Positions 52,351-60,395 of a stretch of DNA of 64,000 nucleotides are shown here, one piece after another. The notes below the pieces were generated by a model. It saw only the letters and a program-made list of their open reading frames with translations. It did no database searches and had not been told where the DNA came from. Each line of letters starts with the position of its first letter. Position 1 is the stretch's first letter. The position numbers were made by a program, and so were the translations under genes. This stretch comes from Oscillospiraceae bacterium (GTDB taxonomy: Bacteria; Bacillota; Clostridia; Oscillospirales; Oscillospiraceae), in assembly GCA_009780435.1 (NCBI GenBank), contig WRAB01000009.1:23335-87334 (forward strand), given 5' to 3'.

Positions 52351-53190
52351 ATGAATATGATTGTGATTGCCATTCTTTCCGTAACCACCATCGCCGCTAT
52401 CTTAGCCGCCGTCCTCTGCATCGCGTCTCGGGTCATGGCGGTGGAGGTGGATGAGCGCTTACAGACAATCAAAGACTGCCTGCCGGGTTCCAACTGCGGC
52501 GCCTGCGGCTATCCCGGATGCGAGGGCTACGCCGTGGCCCTGCTGTCGGGCGACGGAATCGGAGCCAACCTATGTCCCCCCGGTGGCGCAGTTCTCGTGG
52601 CACAGTTGAGCGAGATTTTAGGGGTCACAGCCGAGAACGTGGCTCAATCCATCGCCGTCGTCCGCTGTATGGGTGACCGTGATGCGCAGCAGACCAAAAT
52701 GGAGTACAAGGGGATCGAGACATGCAAGGCGGCAAAGCAGCTGTTCGGCGGCGCAGGCGCATGTGCGTTCGGCTGTATGGGTTATGGCGACTGTCAGGTC
52801 GTCTGCCCCAGTGACGCCGTCTGTATGGAAAACGGTCTCGCACGGATCAGCCCCGCACGCTGTACGGGCTGTACCCTGTGTGTAAAAGCGTGTCCCAATC
52901 AGCTGATTACCATGGAAAGCACTTCTATTGCGACAGCTGTTCTATGTAATACTATCGAAAAAGGCGCAATTGTGCGAAAAAAATGTTCTTATGGGTGTAT
53001 CGCCTGCGGAAAATGTGTCCGGGAATGTCCATCCAATTCTATCATAATGAAACATAATCTCGCCCAGATCGACTATGAGACGTGTACGGGCTGCGGGCGC
53101 TGTGTCGAAGTGTGTATCACACATTGTATCCAACCGCTCCGCCCAATCCAAGAACCTGTGGCAATGGAATCTGAAGCGACCCTTGTTTGA
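52351..53190 (+). CDS. rnfB: Rnf complex subunit RnfB
   Basis: 279 residues. Membrane anchor (about 1-27), a 4Fe-4S site in CLPGSNCGACGYPGCEGYA (about 44-62), then several ferredoxin-like 4Fe-4S groups (CAFGCMGYGDCQVVCP, CTGCTLCVKACP, CIACGKCVRECP, CTGCGRCVEVC). It accepts electrons from reduced ferredoxin. Last gene of rnf. Confidence 0.95.
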   Translation: MNMIVIAILSVTTIAAILAAVLCIASRVMAVEVDERLQTIKDCLPGSNCGACGYPGCEGYAVALLSGDGIGANLCPPGGAVLVAQLSEILGVTAENVAQSIAVVRCMGDRDAQQTKMEYKGIETCKAAKQLFGGAGACAFGCMGYGDCQVVCPSDAVCMENGLARISPARCTGCTLCVKACPNQLITMESTSIATAVLCNTIEKGAIVRKKCSYGCIACGKCVRECPSNSIIMKHNLAQIDYETCTGCGRCVEVCITHCIQPLRPIQEPVAMESEATLV

Positions 53191-53216
53191 TAGCCGTCGA
53201 TATACAGACACTAAAG

Positions 53217-53270
53217 ACGGGACGTCCAGGGGCCGTCCCCTACAATGCCACGTAGGGGGCGGCGCCCTCG
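53217..53270. repeat. GTAGGGGC-type palindromic repeat
   Basis: Between rnfB and the sortase: nested inverted repeats (GACGGGACGTCC..., CGTCCCCTAC facing GTAGGGGGCG, GGGCGGCGCCC). Same arm motif as the element at 20603-20697. May also act as terminator for rnf. No gene in this spacer. Confidence 0.5.
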
Positions 53271-53327
53271 ACAAATAGAGTCCCGTTTGATATACTTATG
53301 TCAAATTCCAGTGTGGGAGGTGGTCAT

Positions 53328-54059
53328 GTGAAACGCTTTTTTCTGATTCTCCTCTTTCTGGTCGGCCTTGCTCTAGTCGCTTTCTCCGGGTGGCAGCTGA
53401 TTGAAGGACACCGTGAATACGCCACCGCTCGGACGGAGTACGCCGATCTGCGTACCATGGTCCCCTCTGCACTGCCCCCTACAAGTACTCCAACAGGCCC
53501 CGCCAGGCCGCCTAGTTCGGCGCCGGAATCGGTGGTCAATCCGATGACCCCTTTCCTTGAAATCAACCCCGATTTCGTGGGTTGGATTCAAGTCAACGGT
53601 ACCGCCGTGGACTACCCTGTCGTACGGGGCGCTGACAACGAGCTGTATCTGCACACGACGTTCACCGGCACAAACAACGCCTCTGGGGCCATCTTTATGG
53701 ATTACCGCTCTATAGACGGCTTTGATGCGCCCGCCGCTGTCCTCTATGGACACAATATGCGGGACGGCTCCATGTTTGCATCTCTGCACCAGTTTCTCGA
53801 CCCCGAATTTACCCATCAATACTCTGAAATCGCAATTATAACCGCCGATGGTGCACCTCTGGTCTATCGGGTATTTGACGCACAGCTAGTTAGCGCCCGA
53901 GACGCTTTGTTTGGCCTTGATTTCAACGATGCTGGTGTCGTAGGGGAATTTTTCGGGGTTTCCTCGGCAGATCGTATTCTAGTCCTCTCCACCTGCGAGA
54001 GCGGTTCAAATCGTGACTGGCGGCTGGTGGTGTTTGCGGTGTTGGTGGAGGCGGTGTAG
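53328..54059 (+). CDS. Class B sortase
   Basis: 243 residues. N-terminal membrane anchor (about 2-22), a Pro/Ser/Thr linker (about 45-70), then the sortase beta-barrel: VVRGADNELYLHTTF, YGHNMRDGSMFASLHQF (catalytic His, about 142), LSTCESG (catalytic Cys, about 224) and the Arg in NRDWRLVVFA. The motifs match class B. GTG start at 53328 after GGGAGGTGG. It attaches proteins to the cell wall; the protein at the window end has a PPTGD signal that could be a substrate. Confidence 0.88.
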   Translation: MKRFFLILLFLVGLALVAFSGWQLIEGHREYATARTEYADLRTMVPSALPPTSTPTGPARPPSSAPESVVNPMTPFLEINPDFVGWIQVNGTAVDYPVVRGADNELYLHTTFTGTNNASGAIFMDYRSIDGFDAPAAVLYGHNMRDGSMFASLHQFLDPEFTHQYSEIAIITADGAPLVYRVFDAQLVSARDALFGLDFNDAGVVGEFFGVSSADRILVLSTCESGSNRDWRLVVFAVLVEAV

Positions 54060-54070
54060 GGGGTAGGTCA

Positions 54071-54105
54071 AAAAGGCTGACGTATAATGCGTCAGCCTTT
54101 TTTTG
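54071..54105. terminator. Bidirectional terminator between the sortase and the unknown membrane protein
   Basis: 12-bp stem (AAAAGGCTGACG at 54071-54082 with 54090-54101), T-run after and A-run before, so it works for both convergent genes. Confidence 0.8.
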
Positions 54106-54954
54106 TTATCTTGCTTGTGTGTCCGCAGCCATTTCTACAACCCGGCGAAGCGCACGAATATTTAACACATCCGCAAGGTGCATCTTCGCAAGGATTTCAA
54201 CTCTCCCTTTTGTTTCGTCCCAGCCCGTAAGGACTAAAAAATTGCTATTACTTTCATTCCAGACTGTTAGAGTAAAAAAGGCTTCATATTTCCTCGGCGT
54301 GGGGCGATCTCTCACTTGGCGAACCGCATCCAGCGGTATGGCGATTATGCTGCCTCCCCTGCCCTGCGTATAGATAAATTGACCGTCTCGCAGTTCAAGT
54401 TCTTTGCCAAACGATATATTTATCTGACCTAGTACCTCGCAGGTAATATCTCGCAGCAAATATTCTGTAAATTTAACGTCGAGCACATCAAAGAACACTT
54501 CGTAATCTGGAACAATCTTATCGTGCAATTCAAATTCCGTACCGTCTTTTTTGACAATTGTAGCTTCTCGTTTTGTGGGACGTGTAAGTTTCCCACGACC
54601 TTTATGCCACTGTACATCACGTATGCCCTTTATATCCTCAAAGGCTATTTCCGTACTTTTCGTTCCAATAGTGTGTCTTACGCCAAGCGCATAGAGGATC
54701 GCCTCCATTTCCTGGCGATCACGTCCCGCAGCTTTGATGCAGAGAATGCCTGGCACGAAAATAAGAAGTGGTATGATACCCAGCACAAGGCCAATAATCC
54801 CCTGTCGATTGATAATTAAATAAACACCCAGCGCAGCCCCGACCACAATCAGGCCGAACCCCAAAATCAAATATCGAATTTTTCTCTTGGCAATCTGCTC
54901 TGACGTTACTCTATGTTCTAATAATCGCTTGCCAAAATTCATTTCACTTGACAT
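54106..54954 (-). CDS. Unknown two-helix membrane protein
   Basis: 282 residues. Two membrane helices (about 25-47 and 52-75), then a soluble domain with PH-like pattern (HTIGTKSTEIAFEDIKGIRD, then VQWHKGRGKL), and no catalytic motif I recognise. The ATG at 54954 follows GCGGGGG and starts immediately after the modB stop. Its proximity to modB suggests cotranscription but not a shared function. Confidence 0.6.
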   Translation of the reverse strand: MSSEMNFGKRLLEHRVTSEQIAKRKIRYLILGFGLIVVGAALGVYLIINRQGIIGLVLGIIPLLIFVPGILCIKAAGRDRQEMEAILYALGVRHTIGTKSTEIAFEDIKGIRDVQWHKGRGKLTRPTKREATIVKKDGTEFELHDKIVPDYEVFFDVLDVKFTEYLLRDITCEVLGQINISFGKELELRDGQFIYTQGRGGSIIAIPLDAVRQVRDRPTPRKYEAFFTLTVWNESNSNFLVLTGWDETKGRVEILAKMHLADVLNIRALRRVVEMAADTQAR

Positions 54955-54956
54955 AC

Positions 54957-55619
54957 TTACCCCCGCTTCCATAGCGCAAACCAATTCATCCCGCACACCA
55001 CTATAACGGCAATCGCCACTAGAATCATTACGTAGACCGCCGCCGTCGCCATGTCTCCCGCCGCGACAGAGGAGTAGACCGCCAGGGGCAGTGTCCGGGT
55101 CTGTCCGGCAATGTTGCCTGCGATCATGGCCGTGGCGCCGAACTCCCCCAATCCTCTGGCAAAGGCGAGAATCGCGCCGGATGCCACGCCGGGCAGGGCC
55201 GTGGGGAGCAGAACCTGCCAGAGAATCCGAAACTCGCCCAATCCCAGGGTCTTGGCCGCCGCGACGAGGTCCGGGTCCACCTGCTCAAAGGCTCCCCGTG
55301 CGGCCCGATACATGAGGGGGAACGCAATAACCACCGCCGCTAATACTGTGGCCCACCAGGTAAAGACGATCCGCACACCGAAAAACTCCAGCAAAAACTG
55401 CCCCACCGGACGCCTGGTGCCAAAGGTGAATAACAGGAAAAATCCCACTACAGTGGGCGGCAGGACAAGGGGTAACGTGAACAGCACGTCCACGACCAGC
55501 TTCACCGCTTGACGCCGGAGTCCCACTACCCACCGGGCCGCCAAAAGACCCAGAAAAAAAGTGAAAATCATGGCCACAGACGCCGTCTTCATAGAGAGTA
55601 GGATCGGGCTAAAATCCAT
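54957..55619 (-). CDS. modB: Molybdate ABC transporter permease
   Basis: 220 residues, five to six helices. EAA loop: AKTLGLGEFRILWQVLLPTALPGV, and VLPPTVVGFFLL near the N-terminus, a ModB hallmark. Overlaps the modA stop by 11 bases, with GGAGG eight bases before the ATG at 55619. The matching ATPase modC is not next to it. Confidence 0.9.
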   Translation of the reverse strand: MDFSPILLSMKTASVAMIFTFFLGLLAARWVVGLRRQAVKLVVDVLFTLPLVLPPTVVGFFLLFTFGTRRPVGQFLLEFFGVRIVFTWWATVLAAVVIAFPLMYRAARGAFEQVDPDLVAAAKTLGLGEFRILWQVLLPTALPGVASGAILAFARGLGEFGATAMIAGNIAGQTRTLPLAVYSSVAAGDMATAAVYVMILVAIAVIVVCGMNWFALWKRG

Positions 55620-56403
55620 GAGAAATGCCTCCCTCATAGGGTATCCAAAAGCCGTGGATAGCGAATATCTCCAACACCTCCGGGGTCTGGAGAAACGTCC
55701 AAAAGCGCCGGGCGGCATCTTCGTTTTGGGTCGCGGTCAAAATCGCCACCGGATAGAAAACTGGTATCTCCAAATCGGCCTGGGCGATGATTGTCACCTG
55801 CTCTGTGAGTCGCGCATCTGTGGCGTATACGACGCCCGCGTCGGCGCTGCCCTCGGCCACCCAGTGGAGCACCTCCGTCACATTGGCCCCAAAGCTGGCC
55901 CGCTGCCGCACCGCTTCCCAGATACCCAGGTATTCAAAAACCATCTGGGCGTACTGTCCCACGGGTACGCTCTCCGGGTCTCCGATGGCGATGTGCTGGG
56001 CGTTTAAGATATCGGCAAATCCCGTGACATCTGTCTTGGCTCCCGTGGGCGCTACGAGGACGAGTCGGTTCTCCAACAGCGGGACAATCGTGCCTTCCAT
56101 CACCAGTCCCTGCTCGTCCAACTGCTCCATCTGTCGCATGGCGGCGGAGAAGAACAGATCGGCGGACAACCCCAATTCAATCTGAGTCTGGAGCTTGCCG
56201 GAGCTGTCATAGGTGCCACGGATACGGATATCCTCATATCGCGCCTGGAAGAGGGGGATGATCTCCCGCTCCAAGACGTGCTCCAAACTGGCGGCGGCGG
56301 CAATGAGGAGTTCTTCTCCGCTATCGGCACCCGCTCCCCCGCCGCAGGCCGCTAGGGATAACAGCAAACATATCAACAATACGCTAACTAAGGCTTTTTT
56401 CAT
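55609..56403 (-). CDS. modA: Molybdate-binding lipoprotein
   Basis: 264 residues. Lipobox LAAC (Cys about 19), then LLIAAAASLEHVLEREIIPLF, GTYDSSGKLQTQIELGL and DLFFSAA, the oxyanion-binding stretches of ModA. GGGGAAAG precedes the ATG. Delivers molybdate or tungstate to ModB. Confidence 0.9.
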   Translation of the reverse strand: MKKALVSVLLICLLLSLAACGGGAGADSGEELLIAAAASLEHVLEREIIPLFQARYEDIRIRGTYDSSGKLQTQIELGLSADLFFSAAMRQMEQLDEQGLVMEGTIVPLLENRLVLVAPTGAKTDVTGFADILNAQHIAIGDPESVPVGQYAQMVFEYLGIWEAVRQRASFGANVTEVLHWVAEGSADAGVVYATDARLTEQVTIIAQADLEIPVFYPVAILTATQNEDAARRFWTFLQTPEVLEIFAIHGFWIPYEGGISHGF

Positions 56404-56460
56404 TCACTTTCCCCGTATAGCAACTTTTTCCCGCTCCTGAACGGGCATTACTTACTGCAC

Positions 56461-56489
56461 AGTATATCACGCCTATGAATACAAGTAAA
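56461..56489 (-). promoter_or_regulatory. Possible promoter of modAB
   Basis: Minus-strand TTTACT, 17 bases, TATACT; about 58 bases before the modA ATG. No molybdenum-cofactor riboswitch or ModE-like palindrome recognised. Confidence 0.4.
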
Positions 56490-56556
56490 ATTTTTGATAG
56501 ACAGCGCAGAATATGCACAATCGGAAATAAGGGCTTGAGCGGCTACCTGTTTACGC

Positions 56557-56592
56557 AAAGAAAGGGCGCCCCCGGTGGGGGCGCCCTTTCTT
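56557..56592 (-). terminator. Terminator of spoIIID
   Basis: Long GC stem (AAAGGGCGCCCCC side at 56561-56573 with 56577-56589, extended by AAGAAA/TTTCTT pairs), 3-base loop. It overlaps the last base of the spoIIID stop. Confidence 0.8.
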
Positions 56593-56840
56593 CATTCTCC
56601 TTTATATTTGATCCGTGTGGCAATCCCGCCCCTGATATGGCGTTCCGCCTTGTTCTTTTCCAGCACTTCTTTCACCTGTAAATACAGTGGCTTGTTGAAC
56701 TGCTGTAATCTTTCGGATAGATCTTTATGTACGGTTGATTTTGAAATTCCAAACTCTTTTGCAGCCGCGCGCACCGTCGCATTGCTCTCTATAATGTACA
56801 CCGCCAAGTCACAGGCACGCTCTTCGATGTTCGATTTCAA
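56592..56840 (-). CDS. spoIIID: Sporulation transcription factor SpoIIID
   Basis: 82 residues. ERACDLAVYIIESNATVRAA, AAKEFGISKSTVHKDLSERL (helix-turn-helix) and RHIRGGIATRIKYKGE closely follow the SpoIIID pattern. It regulates mother-cell genes during sporulation. TTG at 56840 gives the usual MxxxIKERT-type start and lies eight bases after GGGGGAG; GTGs at 56849 and 56846 are alternatives. Confidence 0.93.
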   Translation of the reverse strand: MKSNIEERACDLAVYIIESNATVRAAAKEFGISKSTVHKDLSERLQQFNKPLYLQVKEVLEKNKAERHIRGGIATRIKYKGE

Positions 56841-57030
56841 AAACACCACTCCCCCATCGGTTATAACTCATCTATATGCATTGCCCATGATGGGTAGTAC
56901 GGCTTTAGCCGCTTCGGAATAATATGCGCCTGATTTTGACGCTCCAAAACCGCACTGGGTAATACAATATACCGCACGCTATCTAAAAATGGCTGACTCG
57001 CCACTATATGTCTTCCATTTTTGCACCTTC

Positions 57031-57046
57031 GCAAGTCAAAACTTGC
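57031..57046. promoter_or_regulatory. Palindrome overlapping the -35 box of the citrate synthase promoter
   Basis: GCAAGT, CAAA, ACTTGC: a 6-bp perfect inverted repeat ending within the -35 hexamer. Good position for a repressor. Confidence 0.45.
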
Positions 57047-57071
57047 AAAAATTAAAAATCTATGCTATATT
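57043..57071 (+). promoter_or_regulatory. Promoter of the citrate synthase operon
   Basis: TTGCAA, 17-base spacer, TATATT. GAGGTGATGC precedes the ATG at 57094. The rest of the 240-base spacer from 56850 shows no gene. Confidence 0.6.
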
Positions 57072-57093
57072 GTTTCTCGTGAGGTGATGCGAT

Positions 57094-58458
57094 ATGTTTG
57101 AATTTAGCTCAAAGACAAATCTATTCGAAAAGCGGGCGCAGGACTATATCTTAAAGGATGTGGCCTCCCCGGAACTCTACCGTGATCTCTTCTCCTATGA
57201 ACAGGTGCCACGGGTGGCCTTTAACTACCGCATGGTGCCGCCCAATATGCCATCAGAAATCTGGATCACGGATACCACATTTCGGGACGGGCAACAGTCC
57301 ATCACGCCCTATACGGCGGATCAAATCGTCCAGATTTACGACTATCTGCACCGGCTCTCCGGCCCCTCCGGTGTTATCCGGCAGAGCGAATTTTTCGTCT
57401 ATACAAAAAAAGATCGAGAGGCCCTGGACAGATGTCTGGAACGGGGCTACGAGTTCCCCGAAGTGACCAGTTGGATCCGGGCCTCCAAGAGAGATTTTGA
57501 ACTGGTGCGGGAGCTGGGCCTAAAAGAGACGGGCATCCTGGTCAGTTGCTCTGACTACCACATTTTCCTCAAGATGAAGATGACACGGCGTGAGGCCATG
57601 GATCACTACCTGGGCATTGTGCGAGACTGTATCGAACACGGAATCCGGCCACGCTGTCACTTTGAAGATATCACTCGTGCGGACATCTACGGCTTCGTAA
57701 TCCCCTTTGCCATGGAGCTTATGGCCCTCATGGAGGAGACGGGCATCCCCATTAAAATCCGGGCTTGTGACACCATGGGCTACGGCGTGACGTATCCCGG
57801 CTCCACCCTCCCCCGCTGTGTCCAGGGTGTGATCTACGGCCTCAACCACTTCGCCGACGTGCCGTCCTCGCTCATCGAGTGGCACGGCCACAACGATTTC
57901 TATAAGGCCGTGTCCAATGCGTCCTACGCCTGGCTCTACGGGGCCAGCGGGGTCAACTGCTCTCTCTTCGGCATCGGGGAGCGGACGGGGAACACGCCGC
58001 TGGAGGCCATGGTCTTTGAATACGCCCAATTCCGGGGGAGTTTTGACGGCATGGATACCACGGTGATCACAGAACTGGCCGAATACTATGAAAAAGAACT
58101 GGGTATCGAAATCCCGCCCATGACGCCTTTTGTAGGCAAAAATTTCAATGTCACAAGGGCTGGCATCCACGCCGATGGCCTACAAAAAGACGAGGAGATT
58201 TACAACATATTCGACACGGGCAAGCTCCTAAACCGCCCGCCCCGCATCGCCGTATCCAACACTTCGGGCACAGCGGGAATCGCCCACTGGATCAATTCTT
58301 TCTATGGCCTAAAGGACAGAGACAGCTACGACAAAAAGCACCCTCTGGTGGAGCGGATGAAACACTGGGTAGACACCCAATACGACGACGGCCGGGTCAC
58401 CGTAATCAGTGACCAGGAGTTAGAGGAAGTCTTCATGCGGCTGCTGGACGAGGGATAG
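57094..58458 (+). CDS. Re-type citrate synthase (homocitrate/isopropylmalate-synthase family)
   Basis: 454 residues, DRE-TIM-like condensing enzyme. ITDTTFRDGQQS is the metal and active-site start, RPRCHFEDITRAD carries the Glu-Asp pair, WHGHNDFYKAVSN the metal His pair, and GERTGNTPLEA the late conserved block. Position directly before aconitase and isocitrate dehydrogenase indicates condensation of acetyl-CoA with oxaloacetate to citrate, as for the Re-citrate synthase of Clostridium kluyveri, rather than isopropylmalate or homocitrate synthesis. It starts oxidative 2-oxoglutarate/glutamate synthesis. Substrate assignment rests mainly on context. Confidence 0.85.
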   Translation: MFEFSSKTNLFEKRAQDYILKDVASPELYRDLFSYEQVPRVAFNYRMVPPNMPSEIWITDTTFRDGQQSITPYTADQIVQIYDYLHRLSGPSGVIRQSEFFVYTKKDREALDRCLERGYEFPEVTSWIRASKRDFELVRELGLKETGILVSCSDYHIFLKMKMTRREAMDHYLGIVRDCIEHGIRPRCHFEDITRADIYGFVIPFAMELMALMEETGIPIKIRACDTMGYGVTYPGSTLPRCVQGVIYGLNHFADVPSSLIEWHGHNDFYKAVSNASYAWLYGASGVNCSLFGIGERTGNTPLEAMVFEYAQFRGSFDGMDTTVITELAEYYEKELGIEIPPMTPFVGKNFNVTRAGIHADGLQKDEEIYNIFDTGKLLNRPPRIAVSNTSGTAGIAHWINSFYGLKDRDSYDKKHPLVERMKHWVDTQYDDGRVTVISDQELEEVFMRLLDEG

Positions 58459-58467
58459 GGGGCGTTT

Positions 58468-60393
58468 ATGAGATATACCGTGACCGAAAAAATCATCCAG
58501 CGCCATCTGGTCGAGGGGAATATGCAAGCGGGCAACCCCATTTCCATCAAAATTGACCAGACGCTGACCCAGGACTCCACCGGAACCATGGCGTATTTGC
58601 AACTGGAGGCTATGGGGGTCCATCAGGTCAAGACAGCGCGTTCCGTGGCCTATATTGACCACAATATGCTCCAGGAGGGCTTTGAAAACGCAGACGATCA
58701 CAAATATATCCAGACCGTGGCCCACAAGCACGGCGTCTATTTCTCCCGTCCCGGCAACGGCATCTGCCATCAAGTCCACCTGGAGCGCTTCGGCGTGCCG
58801 GGGGCAGCCCTTTTGGGTTCCGACAGCCATACGCCCACGGGCGGCGCTCTGGGGATGCTGGCCATGGGTGCCGGCGGACTGGATGTGGCCGTGGCCATGG
58901 GCGGCGGGGCCTATGCCATCCCCATGCCGGAGGTAATCAATATTCGGCTTTCAGGCAAACTCAATCCCTTTGTCTCGGCGAAGGATATTATCCTGGAAGT
59001 CCTGCGCCGGTTGAGCGTCAAGGGCGGTGTGGGCAAAGTGATGGAGTACACGGGCGAGGGGATCAAATCCCTGTCCGTTCCCGAGCGGGCCACCATTACC
59101 AACATGGGCGCAGAGCTGGGGGCCACGAGCTCTCTCTTCCCCAGTGACGAGATCACAAGGGCATTTCTGGAGGCCCAGGGCCGCGGAGATGCGTATGTGG
59201 AACTCCTTCCCGATCCCGATTGTTCTTACGCCCAGACCGTTGAAATTGACCTGGATCTACTGGAGCCCCTCTGTGCCGCCCCCCACAGCCCCGACAACGT
59301 GATCCCCGTATCACAGGCGGGGGATATCTCTGTCGATCAGGTGGCCATAGGCAGTTGCACCAACGGCTCCTACCTGGATCTGATGCGTGTGGCCGCCATT
59401 CTAAAGGGCGAGACCATCGCCCCGGATGTGAGTCTTGTGATCTCCCCCGGCTCAAAGCAGGTACTCACCATGCTTGCGAAAAACGGGGCACTGGCGGATC
59501 TGATCGCCGCCGGGGCCAGGATTTTAGAGGCGGGCTGCGGGCCGTGTATCGGCATGGGCCAGGCCCCCGCAACGGATGCCATTAGTTTGCGTACCTTTAA
59601 CCGGAATTTCAAAGGCCGCTGCGGCACCGCCACGGCGGAGGTCTATCTGGTGAGTCCGGAGGTGGCGGCGGCCAGCGCCCTGACGGGTAAATTGACCGAT
59701 CCCCGCACCTTGGGCGAGATGGCTCCCATCCCGCCGCCGATTGCATTTGACGTGTCGGATAATCTGATTATCCCCCCCTCTGCCACACCTGACCGGGTGG
59801 AGGTGATCCGGGGGCCGAATATTAAGCCCTTTCCACTGGGCGCACCTTTGGAGGAGCGGATCGCCAAGAAAGTCTTGCTCAAAGTGGGGGACAATATTAC
59901 GACGGATCACATTATGCCGTCCAATGCCAAGCTTCTGCCCTATCGCTCCAACATCCCCTATCTGGCAAATTTCTGCTTCGCCCCCTGTGATGAAAATTTC
60001 CCGAAGCGTGCAAGGGAATATGACGGCGGAATTGTCGTGGGCGGGGAGAACTATGGACAGGGTTCCAGCCGGGAACATGCGGCCCTGGTGCCGCTCTATC
60101 TTGGCATCCGGCTGATTTTAGCCAAGAGTTTCGCCCGTATCCACAGGGCAAATCTGATCAATGCGGGAATCCTCCCCCTGACTTTCACAAATCCAGACGA
60201 CTATGATGCGCTGGAGCTCCTGGATGAACTAATCCTGGAGGACGCCATCAATCAGGCATCACGTAGGGGCATTGTACATCTACGGAGTCCGGTCGGTACG
60301 ATTGAGGCGAGGCTGGACATCAGCCCGCAGGAGATGGAAATTCTGCTCTGGGGCGGAAAAATCAATTGGATGAGACAGTGTAGGAGGCAGTGA
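58468..60393 (+). CDS. Aconitate hydratase
   Basis: 641 residues, 4Fe-4S hydro-lyase. Cluster Cys in SCTNGS (about 296) and GCGPCIGMG (about 355-363). DSHTPTGGALGMLAMGAGG (about 118), and in the swivel domain GDNITTDHIMPSNAK and YGQGSSREHAALVP with the substrate-binding Ser and Arg. Shorter than AcnA (about 890), a size seen in Clostridia and close to homoaconitase/LeuC-LeuD fusions. Nine bases after the citrate synthase gene. Converts citrate to isocitrate. Confidence 0.9.
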   Translation: MRYTVTEKIIQRHLVEGNMQAGNPISIKIDQTLTQDSTGTMAYLQLEAMGVHQVKTARSVAYIDHNMLQEGFENADDHKYIQTVAHKHGVYFSRPGNGICHQVHLERFGVPGAALLGSDSHTPTGGALGMLAMGAGGLDVAVAMGGGAYAIPMPEVINIRLSGKLNPFVSAKDIILEVLRRLSVKGGVGKVMEYTGEGIKSLSVPERATITNMGAELGATSSLFPSDEITRAFLEAQGRGDAYVELLPDPDCSYAQTVEIDLDLLEPLCAAPHSPDNVIPVSQAGDISVDQVAIGSCTNGSYLDLMRVAAILKGETIAPDVSLVISPGSKQVLTMLAKNGALADLIAAGARILEAGCGPCIGMGQAPATDAISLRTFNRNFKGRCGTATAEVYLVSPEVAAASALTGKLTDPRTLGEMAPIPPPIAFDVSDNLIIPPSATPDRVEVIRGPNIKPFPLGAPLEERIAKKVLLKVGDNITTDHIMPSNAKLLPYRSNIPYLANFCFAPCDENFPKRAREYDGGIVVGGENYGQGSSREHAALVPLYLGIRLILAKSFARIHRANLINAGILPLTFTNPDDYDALELLDELILEDAINQASRRGIVHLRSPVGTIEARLDISPQEMEILLWGGKINWMRQCRRQ

Positions 60394-60395
60394 AC

